35,192 bases of DNA, taken from contig PLMQ01000037.1 of NCBI GenBank assembly GCA_003142535.1, positions 46,087-81,278 of the forward strand. The letters run 5' to 3'. This document shows, in pieces, positions 1 to 11,200 of this stretch. Position 1 is the first letter of the stretch. Each line of letters starts with the position of its first letter. This DNA comes from Syntrophaceae bacterium (GTDB lineage Bacteria; Desulfobacterota; Syntrophia; Syntrophales; Smithellaceae). Under the pieces are notes generated by a model. It was not told where the DNA came from and did not search any database. It worked only from the letters and a program-made list of their open reading frames with translations. The position numbers and the translations under genes were made by a program.

Positions 1-66
1 ATGAGACCCAAGTTTCGGAAACAGAGTGCACCGAAGCTTGCAGGTCGAATTATCCCGCTAAGCGGA

Positions 67-103
67 GGGTATGATACCCTGTCTTGTTTTGGGGTTCATA
101 CCC
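67..103. repeat. Inverted repeat downstream of the patatin-like gene
   Basis: GGGTATGA at 67-74 is perfectly complementary to TCATACCC at 96-103, with a further TACCC/GGGGT pairing inside, so the RNA could form a long hairpin. It lies just past the 3' end of the minus-strand lipase gene. No U-tract follows in that direction, so it is not a standard intrinsic terminator. It could stabilise or process the transcript. I see no gene in positions 1-128. Confidence 0.4.
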
Positions 104-128
104 GTGATTGCCATTCTTCAGGCAAAGC

Positions 129-1196
129 CTAAAGTCTTTCCATTACATCTTTGATCTTTCCGCTGTTGACAAGTTCCAGAAATTCTTCACCCAGCGGTGC
201 TGCCAGTTCCACTGCTTTGCGCCATTTCTTAATTCTTGTTTCCGGATCGTCAATATAGGTTTGGAAATCGCTACGATCGGGAATCCTTTCATCAGGAAGC
301 TTCTCAATAAAGCTTTGCGACGGGAAGATCATCAGGACGTTGCTCAGCGTTTCTGCATCCGGCTCACGGCGCAGACGATTTTTATCCAGCCATCCGGGGA
401 TGATTCTTTCCTGATGATGGAAAAAAAGCACAATATCATTCTCTTTAGCGGCAAACTGATGCGTCAGGTGATAATCAATCAACCCGCCATCGCGATAAGC
501 TCCGCGCGGCGCGCCGTATATATCGTGAACACCTTTAACAACCAGCGGAATAGCACCGCTGGCCATAACTGCATATTTAAAATTTGTCTCGTCAATCCGG
601 ACATACTTCCCCCGGAATTGCGGCTGAAAACAAAACTCCGGCGGCCGGGAGCCATCATAAAAAACAACTCTTTCCGCGAAGAGGAAAATATTATTCCGGC
701 TGAAAATATTTAACAAATAGCAGGTAGCCAGACCTATTTTCTGCAACCAGATTTTTTCCGAAGCTACCAGATTGCGCCCCCGTGCCGTTATTACCGCCAG
801 ACGGTATTTTTTATTGGCCAGGGCAAAGGGCAATGCATCGTTTTCCAGATATGTGTTGATAAGCTGTTCGAGTTTCTTCAGAACTGTTGCCGGCGTATCC
901 GTTCTGTCATATATTGTATTGATATAGCCGTCTAAAAGTTTTTGGTAACAGGTTACCGCTGACGGTTGCAGCCAAGCGGCAAATCGCCAGGCGCCGGCGG
1001 ATGAACCGATCAAATGAACGGCGCGGGTATTGCCCAAAACGCCGCTCTGCAAAAGAGTTAAATCAAAACCGCTGGAAATCAACCAGCGAGGCCCTGCTGC
1101 CGGCCCGAAATATGACGAAACTAAATCGAAATTAAATCCGCCGTCTTGAATTAGTTCGTAAGCGCGCTTACCGGCTTTTATTCTTAATTGACTCAT
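129..1196 (-). CDS. Patatin-like phospholipase family protein
   Basis: This 355-residue protein is probably a serine lipid acyl hydrolase of the patatin family. The nucleophile elbow GSSAG is at about residues 64-68 (Ser66) and the catalytic Asp lies in an RDGG motif near residue 236, giving the Ser-Asp dyad typical of the family. A Gly/Pro-rich stretch near residues 31-37 may form the oxyanion hole. I see no signal peptide or membrane segment, so a cytosolic location is likely. The start is the ATG at 1196. The gene is divergent from proA and stands alone on the minus strand. The specific lipid substrate cannot be read from the sequence. Confidence 0.85.
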   Translation of the reverse strand: MSQLRIKAGKRAYELIQDGGFNFDLVSSYFGPAAGPRWLISSGFDLTLLQSGVLGNTRAVHLIGSSAGAWRFAAWLQPSAVTCYQKLLDGYINTIYDRTDTPATVLKKLEQLINTYLENDALPFALANKKYRLAVITARGRNLVASEKIWLQKIGLATCYLLNIFSRNNIFLFAERVVFYDGSRPPEFCFQPQFRGKYVRIDETNFKYAVMASGAIPLVVKGVHDIYGAPRGAYRDGGLIDYHLTHQFAAKENDIVLFFHHQERIIPGWLDKNRLRREPDAETLSNVLMIFPSQSFIEKLPDERIPDRSDFQTYIDDPETRIKKWRKAVELAAPLGEEFLELVNSGKIKDVMERL

Positions 1197-1221
1197 TTTC
1201 TTCCCGCTTAAGGCAAAGGCC

Positions 1222-1250
1222 TTGACACGAAAACTATTGTCTTGTAAATT
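1222..1250 (+). promoter_or_regulatory. Candidate sigma-70 promoter for proA-nadD
   Basis: TTGACA at 1222-1227 is followed after 17 bp by TAAATT at 1245-1250. It lies in the divergent gap between the lipase gene and proA and would give a leader of roughly 130 nt before the proA ATG. The -35 box is perfect; the -10 box matches at four of six positions. Confidence 0.45.
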
Positions 1251-1386
1251 ATAACGATAATGCTTATTGACAAAAGCCGAAGATCATTGCGTTTGTAAAT
1301 TGCCAAATACATATACAACCGAGGCGGCTTTTATCAATAATTTGAAAAAAAGCAAGCAAAAACATTTTTTACCACCAGGATTAATA

Positions 1387-2652
1387 ATGGATATAATGGA
1401 TATAAAGAATACAATAAAGCAAATCGCCCAAAATGCACAGGCGGCATCCCGTCAGTTGGGCAGAGTATCTTCTACAGCTAAAAACGATGCTCTTTCGCAA
1501 ATGGCCGATGAGCTGTTGCGGAATACCGATTTGCTTGTCAGAGAAAACGCCAAAGATGTAACGGCAGCAAAAGAGTCGGGCATTTCCAAATCTATGATTG
1601 ACCGCCTGACGCTTACAGAAGGAACAATCAAAAGCATGGCGCAAGGGCTGAGGGAAGTCGCCGCGCTGCCCGACCCCGTAGGCAAAGTAACTTCCATGTG
1701 GCGTCGTCCCAACGGCCTCCTGGTAGGCAGGATGCGTATTCCTCTGGGTGTAATCGGAATCATATACGAATCACGCCCCAACGTAACGGCTGATGCCGCC
1801 GCCCTTTGCCTGAAGTCAGGCAATGCCGTAATTCTAAGAGGCGGCTCCGAAGCAATTAACTCCAATTTAGCTATTGCCTCCATCTTGCAGGGTGTCCTGC
1901 AAAAAAATTCTCTGCCCGCGGCGGCTATTCAGGTTATCCCGACAATCTCGCGCGAGGCTGTCAATGAAATGCTGCAATTGGAACAATACATTGATTTAAT
2001 TATTCCCCGCGGCGGCGAGGAATTAATCCGCGCTGTGGTCGCCCAATCTAAAATACCGGTCATCAAACATTACAAAGGAGTATGCCATATTTTTGTTGAT
2101 GCTCATGCTGATATTAATATGGCTACCGATATTTGTCTGAACGCGAAAGTGCAACGCCCCGGCGTCTGTAATGCCATGGAAACTCTGCTGGTACATAAAG
2201 AAATTGCTGCCGGATTTTTACCACTGATCGCGGAAAGAATGAAAAATGCGGGGGTTGTACTGAAAGGATGCGATCAAACCAGAAGAATCCTCAAAGATAT
2301 TGAAAAGGCCACCGAAGAGGACTGGTATGCCGAGTATCTTGACTTGATTCTCGCGGTACGTATTGTTGATAATATTGACGAGGCCATCGTCCACATTGAA
2401 AAATACGGTTCTCTCCATACGGAATCGATTATCACAACGGATTACACCAACGCCCAGCGTTTTTTGAATGAAGTCAATTCTTCTACAGTAATGGTCAATG
2501 CTTCCACCCGCTTCAGCGACGGATTTGAACTGGGGTTGGGCGCCGAAATCGGTATATCCACGACAAAGCTTCATGCTTTCGGCCCGATGGGTCTGGAAGA
2601 ATTAACAACAACAAAATTTATCATTTACGGCAACGGGCAGGTACGCACATGA
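1387..2652 (+). CDS. proA: Gamma-glutamyl phosphate reductase
   Basis: Catalyses NADPH-dependent reduction of gamma-glutamyl phosphate to glutamate-5-semialdehyde, the second step of proline synthesis. The sequence is a full-length ProA (421 aa from this start) of the aldehyde dehydrogenase superfamily. The catalytic Cys is at about residue 261 in [12 protein letters not shown], and the [11 protein letters not shown] segment is typical. The frame is open back to a TTG at 1267, but the ATG at 1387 has an AGGA ribosome site and begins at the family's usual N-terminus, so the 40-residue extension is rejected. The stop overlaps the nadD start by 4 bp (ATGA), which implies translational coupling. 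Confidence 0.96.
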   Translation: MDIMDIKNTIKQIAQNAQAASRQLGRVSSTAKNDALSQMADELLRNTDLLVRENAKDVTAAKESGISKSMIDRLTLTEGTIKSMAQGLREVAALPDPVGKVTSMWRRPNGLLVGRMRIPLGVIGIIYESRPNVTADAAALCLKSGNAVILRGGSEAINSNLAIASILQGVLQKNSLPAAAIQVIPTISREAVNEMLQLEQYIDLIIPRGGEELIRAVVAQSKIPVIKHYKGVCHIFVDAHADINMATDICLNAKVQRPGVCNAMETLLVHKEIAAGFLPLIAERMKNAGVVLKGCDQTRRILKDIEKATEEDWYAEYLDLILAVRIVDNIDEAIVHIEKYGSLHTESIITTDYTNAQRFLNEVNSSTVMVNASTRFSDGFELGLGAEIGISTTKLHAFGPMGLEELTTTKFIIYGNGQVRT

Positions 2653-3302
2653 AATGGGGATTATTAGGCGGAACTTTTGACCCGATTCACTTCGGGCATT
2701 TAAGGGCAGCCGAAGAGATGCTGCAAATTTTCAATTTGAACCGGATAATTTTTGTACCTTCATCGCGGCCTCCACACAAACTGGAAGGCCAAATAACTTC
2801 TTTTTACCATCGCGAGCAGATGGTACGCATGGCCATTGAAGGCAATGTTTCTTTTTCTTTTTCGGACGTGGAAAATTTAAGAGAAGGCAAATCCTATTCA
2901 GTGGAGACAGTCGAGCATATATTGAATAAATATCTGGAAGATTTGGATCTGTATTTTATTATCGGGCAGGATGCTTTTCAGGCGATCACAACATGGAAAG
3001 ACTGGGAAAAACTTCTTTTACTTTGCAACTTTGCCATAATGACTCGTCCCGGTTATGAAAATAAAGGATTGGCCGGTATTCTGCCCCAGAGTTTCGCTGC
3101 ACAATTTGAATACATCAAAAAAATAGATGGCTACAAGGGCCCGACAGGACATTTTCTGTATTTCCGCAGTGTCACTTTTTTAGACATTTCCTCTTCCCAT
3201 ATTAGAGAAGCGATGAAAACAGGGCAATCCATCAGATACCTAATGCCGGACAACGTCCGCAATTATATCGTCAAAAATTCCTTATATAAAAATCATGATT
3301 AA
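2649..3302 (+). CDS. nadD: Nicotinate-nucleotide adenylyltransferase
   Basis: Transfers AMP from ATP to nicotinate mononucleotide, making deamido-NAD in NAD biosynthesis. The 217-residue protein has the nucleotidyltransferase signature [11 protein letters not shown] at residues 7-17 and the C-terminal ISSSHIRE motif, both diagnostic of NadD. It overlaps proA by 4 bp and so is probably translated by coupling from the same transcript. In many bacteria a rsfS gene follows; here there is only a 110-bp gap and then the convergent uvrA, so the operon ends at this gene. The gap (3303-3412) holds no clear intrinsic terminator. Confidence 0.95.
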   Translation: MKWGLLGGTFDPIHFGHLRAAEEMLQIFNLNRIIFVPSSRPPHKLEGQITSFYHREQMVRMAIEGNVSFSFSDVENLREGKSYSVETVEHILNKYLEDLDLYFIIGQDAFQAITTWKDWEKLLLLCNFAIMTRPGYENKGLAGILPQSFAAQFEYIKKIDGYKGPTGHFLYFRSVTFLDISSSHIREAMKTGQSIRYLMPDNVRNYIVKNSLYKNHD

Positions 3303-3412
3303 TGTAGGCGTTTCAAGCGAAGTGGTATTATTTATTGGCTAAGCGGTTTGGCATTAAGATCCCAGCTCCAATAATGGAAACGGCCGAAGATGATATTATC
3401 CGCTAGTGTAGT

Positions 3413-6238
3413 CTATGAATTCAGCGGCCGAGAAAGAATTTTCTTCAAGAAATTGCCTGTTGCTGAGTTTTCTGCTGCGGCTACTTCTTGCACAGTCCCT
3501 GCTATGATAATTTGTCCGCCCTGCGGGCCGCCTTCCGGCCCCAGATCAATTATATAATCGGCGCATTTGATTACATCCAGATTATGCTCGATCACGACCA
3601 TGGTATTACCCATATCCACCAGCCGCATCAGTACATCGAGCAGTTTTTGAATATCTGCAAAGTGCAAGCCGATTGTCGGTTCATCGAGAATATAAAGCGT
3701 ATTGCTGTTTACTCTTTTTCCCAGTTCCCGCGCGATTTTTATTCTCTGAGCCTCACCGCCGGAAAGAGTGGTTGCCGACTGCCCCAAACGGATATAGCCC
3801 AAACCAACATCATAAAGCAATTGCAGGTGCGATTTAATAGCCGGCATATTGGAGAAAAAAGGCAGTGCCTGATTTACAGTCATGTCTAAAATATCGGCAA
3901 TGCACTGATCTTTGTATTTAATATCCAGGGTATCCTGATTGAAACGCCGGCCATGACAGACATCACAGGTAACATAAACATCAGGCAGAAAATGCATTTC
4001 GATGCGGATTAAACCGTTTCCCTCGCAAGTTTCACAGCGTCCGCCTTTCACATTGAAACTGAATCGCCCCGGTTTGTAGCCGCGCACTCTCGCTTCCGGC
4101 AGATTGGCAAAAAGATCACGGATGAAAGAAAATATTCCTGTGTAAGTAACAGGGTTTGATCGCGGCGTGCGGCCGATGGGTTGTTGATTAATCATGATGA
4201 CTCGTTCAATATCGCCCAAATCTACAACTCTCTTAATTTTCCCCATCGCTCCACTGTGCTGATTGAGACGGCGCGCCAGTACCTTATAAAGAGTTTCAAT
4301 TACCAGGGTGCTTTTACCGGAACCGGAAACCCCCGTCACCGCTGTCAAAACGCCTACCGGTATTTTAATATCAATATCTTTAAGGTTATTCTCACTGGCA
4401 CCTTCCAAAACAATATGCCTGCCGGTAATTGGACGGCGCTTCGCGGGAAAGGCAATAGTTTCCTTGCCGGATAAAAACTTACCCGTGAGTGATTCCTCAT
4501 CTTTCAACATTTCACCCGGCGTTCCCTGAAACACAATTTCGCCGCCCTGCACCCCGGCACCCGGCCCCATATCCACAATGTGATCCGATGCCAGCATCAT
4601 ATCGGCATCATGCTCGACAACAAGCACGGTATTCCCCATATCGCGCAGCTTCTTTAAAGTATCGATCAGGCGCAGATTATCCCTCTGGTGCAGTCCCACC
4701 GTCGGTTCATCTAGCACATAAAGTACACCCATCAATCCGGAACCGATTTGTGTCGCCAGGCGGATACGCTGGCTTTCTCCGCCGGATAATGATAGCGTTG
4801 ATCTTTCCAGGCTCAGGTAGTCCATTCCCACATTTAAAAGGAATTTCAAACGGCTTTTAATTTCCTTAAGAATTCTTTCCGTTATAATCTTTTCCTGCAC
4901 TGTGAGTTGCAATTGTTCAAAGAAATCAAAACATTCACGGATAGAAATCCGGCAGAGATCATAAATATTTTTCCCACCCACGGTAACAGCCAGGCTTTCC
5001 TTTTTTAAACGCGCCCCCTGACAGGTCGGACAGGAACTCAAATCCATATACCGCGCCAGGTCATTGCGCACTGCCGTTGATTCCGTTTCCCGCCAACGGC
5101 GCTCCAGTTGCTTTATAGCTCCTTCAAAAGGGCGGTTGGCAAAGTATCGCCGGTCCGGGCGATCATGATAAAATTTGATATTTTCTCTTCCCGACCCGTA
5201 AAGAAGAACTTTTTGAATTTTCTCCGGTAATTTATTGAAGGGTTTATTGATGTCGAATCCATAATGGGTGCTGAGCGCATCCAGCATACTGTAATAGTAA
5301 AGAGAATTCCGGCCGGCCCAAGGTGCAATTGCTCCCTCCCGCATAGACAATCCGGCATCCGGCACTACCAGGTCCTCCGCAAAGTGTGTGCGTGAGCCAA
5401 GCCCGTTACAGTCAGGACAAGCGCCGTAAGGGCTGTTAAAAGAAAACATCCGGGGATTGAGCGCCGGAATGCTAATCCCACAATCAGGACAGGCATATTT
5501 CTCGCTGTAAAGCACTTCCTCGCCATTAGCCTTTACCAGACGTACCAGTCCTTCGGAGCGGCTGGCGGTAATTTCCAAAGAGTCGCGCAATCTCTTTCTC
5601 AAACCTTCCTTCATCACCAGCCGATCCACCACAAGATCAATGTCGTGGCGCTTATTTTTTTCCAAAATAATTTCTTCGGCAAGATCTCTTATTTCCCCAT
5701 CAATGCGAACGCGGACAAATCCTTCTTTCTGGAGTTTTTTCAATTCTTTTTGAAACTCGCCTTTTTTGCCGCGTACCAGCGGCGCCAGAATGCTGAAGCG
5801 GGTATTTTCCGGAAGGGATAGAATATTTTCCAGAATAATGTCGATTGATTGCGATTTAATCTCGCGTCCACAGCGGTAGCAATGGCAGGTCCCGATACCA
5901 GCATAAAGCAGGCGGAAGTAATCATATATTTCTGTGACTGTGCCTACGGTTGATCGCGGATTGTGGCTGGCAGTGCGTTGTTCAATGGCTATTGCCGGCG
6001 ATAAACCTTCAATTGATTCTACGTCCGGCTTATCCATCTGCCCGATAAACTGGCGGGCATATGTGGAAAGCGATTCGACATATCTTCTTTGCCCTTCGGC
6101 ATAAATTGTATCGAAAGCCAGTGAAGATTTTCCCGAACCGCTGACACCGGTAATGATAACAAGCTGATCGCGGGGAATATCCAGAGATATGTTTTTCAAA
6201 TTGTGCTGTGCAGCGCCTTTGATTCTGATTGTATTCAT
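3413..6238 (-). CDS. uvrA: Excinuclease ABC subunit A
   Basis: DNA-damage sensor ATPase of nucleotide excision repair, which loads UvrB at lesions. The 941-residue protein is full length. It has two ABC modules, each with Walker A (GVSGSGKS), signature (LSGGESQR and LSGGEAQR) and Walker B (LDEPTVGLH and LDEPTIGLH) motifs. The zinc-binding Cys motifs are present: a CPDC pair repeated in the first half, and CETC followed by CDVC in the second. It is the last gene of the run mfd > ppiC > surA-like > uvrA, separated from the chaperone gene by only 20 bp, so it is probably co-transcribed with mfd, its functional partner in transcription-coupled repair. Confidence 0.98.
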   Translation of the reverse strand: MNTIRIKGAAQHNLKNISLDIPRDQLVIITGVSGSGKSSLAFDTIYAEGQRRYVESLSTYARQFIGQMDKPDVESIEGLSPAIAIEQRTASHNPRSTVGTVTEIYDYFRLLYAGIGTCHCYRCGREIKSQSIDIILENILSLPENTRFSILAPLVRGKKGEFQKELKKLQKEGFVRVRIDGEIRDLAEEIILEKNKRHDIDLVVDRLVMKEGLRKRLRDSLEITASRSEGLVRLVKANGEEVLYSEKYACPDCGISIPALNPRMFSFNSPYGACPDCNGLGSRTHFAEDLVVPDAGLSMREGAIAPWAGRNSLYYYSMLDALSTHYGFDINKPFNKLPEKIQKVLLYGSGRENIKFYHDRPDRRYFANRPFEGAIKQLERRWRETESTAVRNDLARYMDLSSCPTCQGARLKKESLAVTVGGKNIYDLCRISIRECFDFFEQLQLTVQEKIITERILKEIKSRLKFLLNVGMDYLSLERSTLSLSGGESQRIRLATQIGSGLMGVLYVLDEPTVGLHQRDNLRLIDTLKKLRDMGNTVLVVEHDADMMLASDHIVDMGPGAGVQGGEIVFQGTPGEMLKDEESLTGKFLSGKETIAFPAKRRPITGRHIVLEGASENNLKDIDIKIPVGVLTAVTGVSGSGKSTLVIETLYKVLARRLNQHSGAMGKIKRVVDLGDIERVIMINQQPIGRTPRSNPVTYTGIFSFIRDLFANLPEARVRGYKPGRFSFNVKGGRCETCEGNGLIRIEMHFLPDVYVTCDVCHGRRFNQDTLDIKYKDQCIADILDMTVNQALPFFSNMPAIKSHLQLLYDVGLGYIRLGQSATTLSGGEAQRIKIARELGKRVNSNTLYILDEPTIGLHFADIQKLLDVLMRLVDMGNTMVVIEHNLDVIKCADYIIDLGPEGGPQGGQIIIAGTVQEVAAAENSATGNFLKKILSRPLNS

Positions 6239-6258
6239 TTCTTAACATTACCAGATTT

Positions 6259-7230
6259 TTATAACCTTATATTGATATAAGACCTTTTGCGCAATGAGCC
6301 GATCCATTCATCATATTTTTTATCCAGCTTTTCGTCTTCAATCTTTATTTTTATTTCTTCCCTTACAGCAGCGATCGGCTTTATACCCGCCCCTCTTTTA
6401 TCAACAACAACGATTATATGGAACCCCATGCTGGATTCGATGACCTGGCTTACTTTTTCCAAGGGCAGGGCAAAGGCAACTGCCTCCAATTCCGGTATAG
6501 TTGAACCTTTTTCGAAAAACCCCATATCGCCTCCTTGCTGGGCTCCCGGCCCCTGAGAATATTTTGCCGCCAGCATTTCAAAGGGCTCGCCATCTAATAT
6601 GCGCTTACGGATCTGCTCTGCGTCTTTTTTAATTTTTTCCTTTGTTGTTTTATCCGCATTTGGCGGAATATTCAGCAAAATTTGTTTCATCCGAACTGCT
6701 TCCTTGCCCTCATAATCGTTCCGGTGCTGATTATAATAATCCCCTATTTCCTGATCACTGACAACTATCTTGGATTTTATTTCCCAGCGTAACAATCGTA
6801 CCCGCATCATTTGGCCCTTGATATCTTTTTTAACGGATTCCAGGGTATTACCTTCACGTTCCGTCTTTTTTATAAAGTCTTCCATCTTTAAGTTTTGCTT
6901 GGTTAGCATATCTTTGAGCACTGCCGTAATTTCTTCATCTTTAATATCAATCTTGCTTTTTTTCGCTTCCTGTTCAATTAGTATATTGTCGATCATTCTT
7001 TGGAGAAAGGCATCTTTCGTCTGCTTGATAACTGCTTCTTTATTATCGCCCTTATAATTATCATCGATCCTTTTTTGATAGGGCTCAAATGCCGTATTGA
7101 ATTCTCTGCGCGTAATGATGTCGTCATTTACTACAGCAATAATTTTATCGAGAACTTCTGCCTGCGCAGCCATACACGCAAATAATATTACAGCCGATAT
7201 AATTAAAACAATCCTTTTTACGTATTTCAC
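6259..7230 (-). CDS. SurA-like periplasmic chaperone / parvulin peptidyl-prolyl isomerase
   Basis: Predicted periplasmic folding factor for outer-membrane proteins. The first ~24 residues are a signal peptide (positive N-terminus, hydrophobic core, AQA cleavage motif). A SurA-type N-terminal domain with the IIAVVNDDIIT motif follows, then one parvulin domain at about residues 177-280 with the GGDMGFF and GFHII motifs. With one PPIase domain instead of the two of E. coli SurA it resembles the 320-residue form common in deltaproteobacteria. It sits 25 bp after another parvulin gene and 20 bp before uvrA, so a shared transcript is likely. The exact client proteins are unknown. Confidence 0.88.
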   Translation of the reverse strand: MKYVKRIVLIISAVILFACMAAQAEVLDKIIAVVNDDIITRREFNTAFEPYQKRIDDNYKGDNKEAVIKQTKDAFLQRMIDNILIEQEAKKSKIDIKDEEITAVLKDMLTKQNLKMEDFIKKTEREGNTLESVKKDIKGQMMRVRLLRWEIKSKIVVSDQEIGDYYNQHRNDYEGKEAVRMKQILLNIPPNADKTTKEKIKKDAEQIRKRILDGEPFEMLAAKYSQGPGAQQGGDMGFFEKGSTIPELEAVAFALPLEKVSQVIESSMGFHIIVVVDKRGAGIKPIAAVREEIKIKIEDEKLDKKYDEWIGSLRKRSYINIRL

Positions 7231-7255
7231 AGTATCCCCCTTTTTTATTTCTTTA

Positions 7256-8254
7256 CTACTTGAATTGATTTCTTAAAACCGTAGATTCCTTTTTGATGAC
7301 AGCTTTCATCTTCAGCGCTTCGAGCCAACCTGTAAAAGCTGCATCTTCCTTCCTGGCGCGAATAGCAGACATAACTTCTTCTTTGCTCTCCACAAAGCTC
7401 CTTGTCTTGGCCGGCTGAATTTCCAGGACTTTAAAAATATGAAAGCCGTAAGGACTTTGCACGATGGAACTAACCCTACCAACTGATAATTTGAATATTG
7501 TTTCATCTAAAGGTTCCGGCATGACCTGTTTTGTAATAAATCCTAAATCCCCGCCATTCCTTGCTTCGGGACCAATTGATTCCTCTGCAGCCACTTTCGC
7601 AAAATCAGATCCATCAGTCAATTGTTTCATTATTTTTTGAGCTTTGGCGAAATCCCTGACTACTATTTGCAGAACATGGACGCGAGACTCAGCTTTATAC
7701 ATGTCGCGGTGTTCGTTAAAATAGTCTTCGGCTTCATCTTCCGACACACGGACATGGGCATTTACATCAGCCGCAATGAGCTTCTGCAGCAGCATCTCTT
7801 TTTTTAAATCTTCTTTCCATTGCTCGTATCTTAAATTTTCCTGAGCAAGCAGTTGGTAAAATCCCTTGCCATAATCCTGCTTGATTTCTGTAATCTTTTT
7901 TTCCAGTTCGTCGGAACTGATGGAAATATCCAATTCCTGCGCCCGTAAATACATGATTTTATCGGTGACCATGCTGTCTAAAACTTCTTCTTCGAGACGT
8001 TTTCTAAAGTTCGGCTGATTGGCAAGAGAGTCCTTCGGCAACATGGATGTTTTTTGACTTAACTTGACCTGATATTCATCGAGATAAATTTTGGCGCCGT
8101 TGACTGTAGCCACATACGGCCGGGAAAAAAAGTTGATATTGTCACAGGCAACAACAGCAAAAAACAAAATCAGAAAAATTATATAATTTTTGGACAATAT
8201 TATTCCCACCATTTTTTTAATGGCGGCCATTATTGGGAAAAAATTATTATTCAT
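7256..8254 (-). CDS. Parvulin-type peptidyl-prolyl isomerase, predicted lipoprotein
   Basis: A second PpiC/PrsA-like folding factor. The N-terminus has a hydrophobic segment ending in the lipobox VVAC, so the mature protein is probably lipid-anchored in the cell envelope. The helical N-terminal chaperone part is followed by a parvulin domain at about residues 195-285 (NGGDLGF and YGFHIFKV motifs). The chosen ATG gives 332 residues; in-frame Met codons at residues 9 and 15 would give a more usual signal length, so the start is uncertain. The gene lies 26 bp after mfd and 25 bp before the SurA-like gene. Confidence 0.87.
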   Translation of the reverse strand: MNNNFFPIMAAIKKMVGIILSKNYIIFLILFFAVVACDNINFFSRPYVATVNGAKIYLDEYQVKLSQKTSMLPKDSLANQPNFRKRLEEEVLDSMVTDKIMYLRAQELDISISSDELEKKITEIKQDYGKGFYQLLAQENLRYEQWKEDLKKEMLLQKLIAADVNAHVRVSEDEAEDYFNEHRDMYKAESRVHVLQIVVRDFAKAQKIMKQLTDGSDFAKVAAEESIGPEARNGGDLGFITKQVMPEPLDETIFKLSVGRVSSIVQSPYGFHIFKVLEIQPAKTRSFVESKEEVMSAIRARKEDAAFTGWLEALKMKAVIKKESTVLRNQFK

Positions 8255-8280
8255 AACATTTAATCATATCCTGCTTAAGA

Positions 8281-11200
8281 CTATTCGGCAAGCATCTTTA
8301 ATAACAAATCGGCCTGTATTAAAATATCATTTTCGGCAGAATTTGATACCGGCACAAACAATTTATAATCCGGAGTAAAGCGTAATTCCCTGGTTTTCTT
8401 ACGATAAAGAGCAATAATCTTTGCCGGATCGATAGGACTCGTCTTTTGGAAAAAAATATATAAATATTTGCCATCATAACCCATTTTTTTGCCGTGGAGC
8501 GGTTTTAACCTGTTTCTAATTCCTATCACCTGCATTAAGTTTTCCGCAACCGGAGGCAAGGGGCCATAACAATCCGCAAGCTCGCTTTTCAGTTTATCAA
8601 TATCGCCGGGGTTACCAGCCAGAGAAATTCTTTTGTATAACATCAGCCGCTGATGGACATCCGCCACATATTCTTCGGGAATATAAGCGGAAACGCCTAA
8701 TTGAATTTCGGGCATTGCCTCCTCTTCAATAATTTTTTCGCCATTGATTTCCCGGATAGTTTTTTCCATTAACTCCGTATAAAGCTCATAGCCTACAGCC
8801 GATATATGACCTGACTGCGAAATACCCAGCAGATTACCTCCACCGCGAATTTCCAGATCATTATGGGCAATGCGAAATCCTGATCCCGGCTCGGAGAATT
8901 CCCTGATTACCTGCAATCGTTTCATGGCCTCGCGGGAAAGCAATGCTCCTTTCGGCAATAAGAGATAAGCGAAAGCTTCCTGACTGGCCCTGCCCACGCG
9001 GCCGCGTATCTGATAGAGCTGCGCCAGACCGAACCTGTCCGCACGATTAATAATGATTGTATTGGCAGTCGGGATATCCATCCCTGACCCGATAATGGTT
9101 GTGCAGACAAGAATATCGCACTCCTGTCTGATAAATTTTCCCATCGCTTTTTCGATTTCCACCGATTTCATCTGGCCGTGGACAATCCCAATTTTTGCCT
9201 GCGGAACCAGACGCTCTAATAAATTGGTAATGGAATAAATGGAACGTACACGGTCATGAACAAAGAATACCTGACCGTTGCGTGCCAATTCTTTTTCTAT
9301 AGCTTCCTTAATGGTACCTTCATCAAATTCCATTACATAAGTCTTGATGGGCTGGCGGTCTTCCGGCGGCGTATTAATAATAGATAAATCACGGATGCCC
9401 ACCAGAGAGAGATGCAATGTACGCGGAATCGGCGTTGCCGAAAGCGTTAGAACATCAACCAGTGTGCGCATTTTTTTTAATTTTTCCTTATGCGCAACGC
9501 CGAAACGCTGTTCTTCATCAATAATCACCAACCCTAACTCTTTAAATTCTACATCTTTCTGGAGAAGGCGGTGTGTCCCCACAACTATATCCACTTTTTG
9601 CGTTTTTATATCCGCTATTATTTTCTTTTGCTCGGTGGCGCTTTTAAAACGGTTTAACACTTCAACGCGTACGGGAAAATCGCGAAGCCGATGCGAGAAC
9701 GTCTGGAAATGCTGTTCGGCCAAAATTGTTGTCGGTACCAGCAGAGCTACCTGCTTGCCGTCCATTACCGCGCGGAAGGCTGCCCGGATAGCCACCTCTG
9801 TTTTCCCAAAACCGGCATCTCCGCAAATCAGCCTGTCCATTGGTTTGGTTTCATCCATATCGAGGTGAATATCTTCGATGGCTTTGGCTTGATCCGGTGT
9901 TTCCGCAAATTCAAAAGTAGAACAAAATTCCTCGTAAATCCTGTCGGGCGGTGAAAAAGCTTCCCTTTCCATCACTTCCCGCGCTGCATAAATGGAGACA
10001 AGTTCCTCGGCAACTTCCCTGACCGATTTTTTCACGCGTTCTTTTACGGCATCCCAGGAAGTACCGCCCATTCTCTCAATCTTTGGCACATAACCATCGG
10101 GCCCCAGATAGCGTTGAATCCTCTCCAAGGAATTAACAGGAATATATAGTTTATCGCCATCTAAATACTCGATGACTAAGAAATCATTTTCTATTTTGCC
10201 GACTGTAATTTTTTTTAATCCCCGGTAGATACCAATGCCGAAATCCGTGTGGACAACAAAATCACCTTCTTTTAAATCACCGAAAGATTGCAGGAAATAT
10301 CCCTCGCGCGCCGGCCGAACGCGGCGGCGCGGCGCTTTTCTGACAAATATTTCTTCTTCACTTAAAAAGACCAGTTTCATTGCCGGAAAAACAAAACTCG
10401 AAGAAATTTTTCCCGCAGCCAGTATCAGTGCAGATTTTTCCTCGCGCGCGCTGATATTATCCATCAGAGAGTTTTGCTGTGGCAAAAGCTGCACCGGCAG
10501 GTTGTAAGACAAAAGTAAATGCTGCATCCGGTGCAGGTCTTCCGGAGTGGGACAAAGAAAAATAATAGTCATGCCTTCAGATAACCACATCTTTATCTTT
10601 TCCACTGTTAACTGCAGGAGAACATCCTCTTTAATCTCTCCGGCGGGTGGATTCTCCCGATAAATGTCTTTATCCGTTACAAAAGAAAATGTTGGTGTTA
10701 CAATATTATCTTCAATTCTACCCAGCTTGAGCCCTTCCAGATGAAGTTTCTGCAACTTATCCATGTTCTCCAAAACAACACATGGATTGATATATATGCT
10801 TTCTTTTTCCAAATAAAATTTAGAGCTGTTCTTTGCCTTGAATAATAATTTATCGATATTGTTTTCTGTGTTCCGAACAGACTGGCTTATAGCCAGAGGG
10901 TCATCCAGAATAACCAGCATATCCTGCGGCAAATAATCAAAGAAGCTGGAAAGCCTGCTTTGCGCAAAGCCTTTATCATCGTAAGTCTCATAAAACAGCG
11001 GCAAGAATATGGGGTTGACAGAATTGGCCAGGCCATTTTGCAGATTTTCCACAAGACGGCTGCGAATTTCCCGGGGCAAAGACAGGTCGTCAGCCCGCCG
11101 TTTGATATTGCGGGAAGCCAGCCCCAGCGTTTCGGAATTAAGAACTACTTCATTGGCCGGCGGCACGATGAAAGCATCCGCAGAGCCTACGGAGCGCTGG

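Noticed and set aside
108-713. A 201-codon open frame on the plus strand
   Set aside because: It lies within the patatin-like gene on the other strand, which has clear catalytic motifs. The plus-strand product has no recognisable feature.
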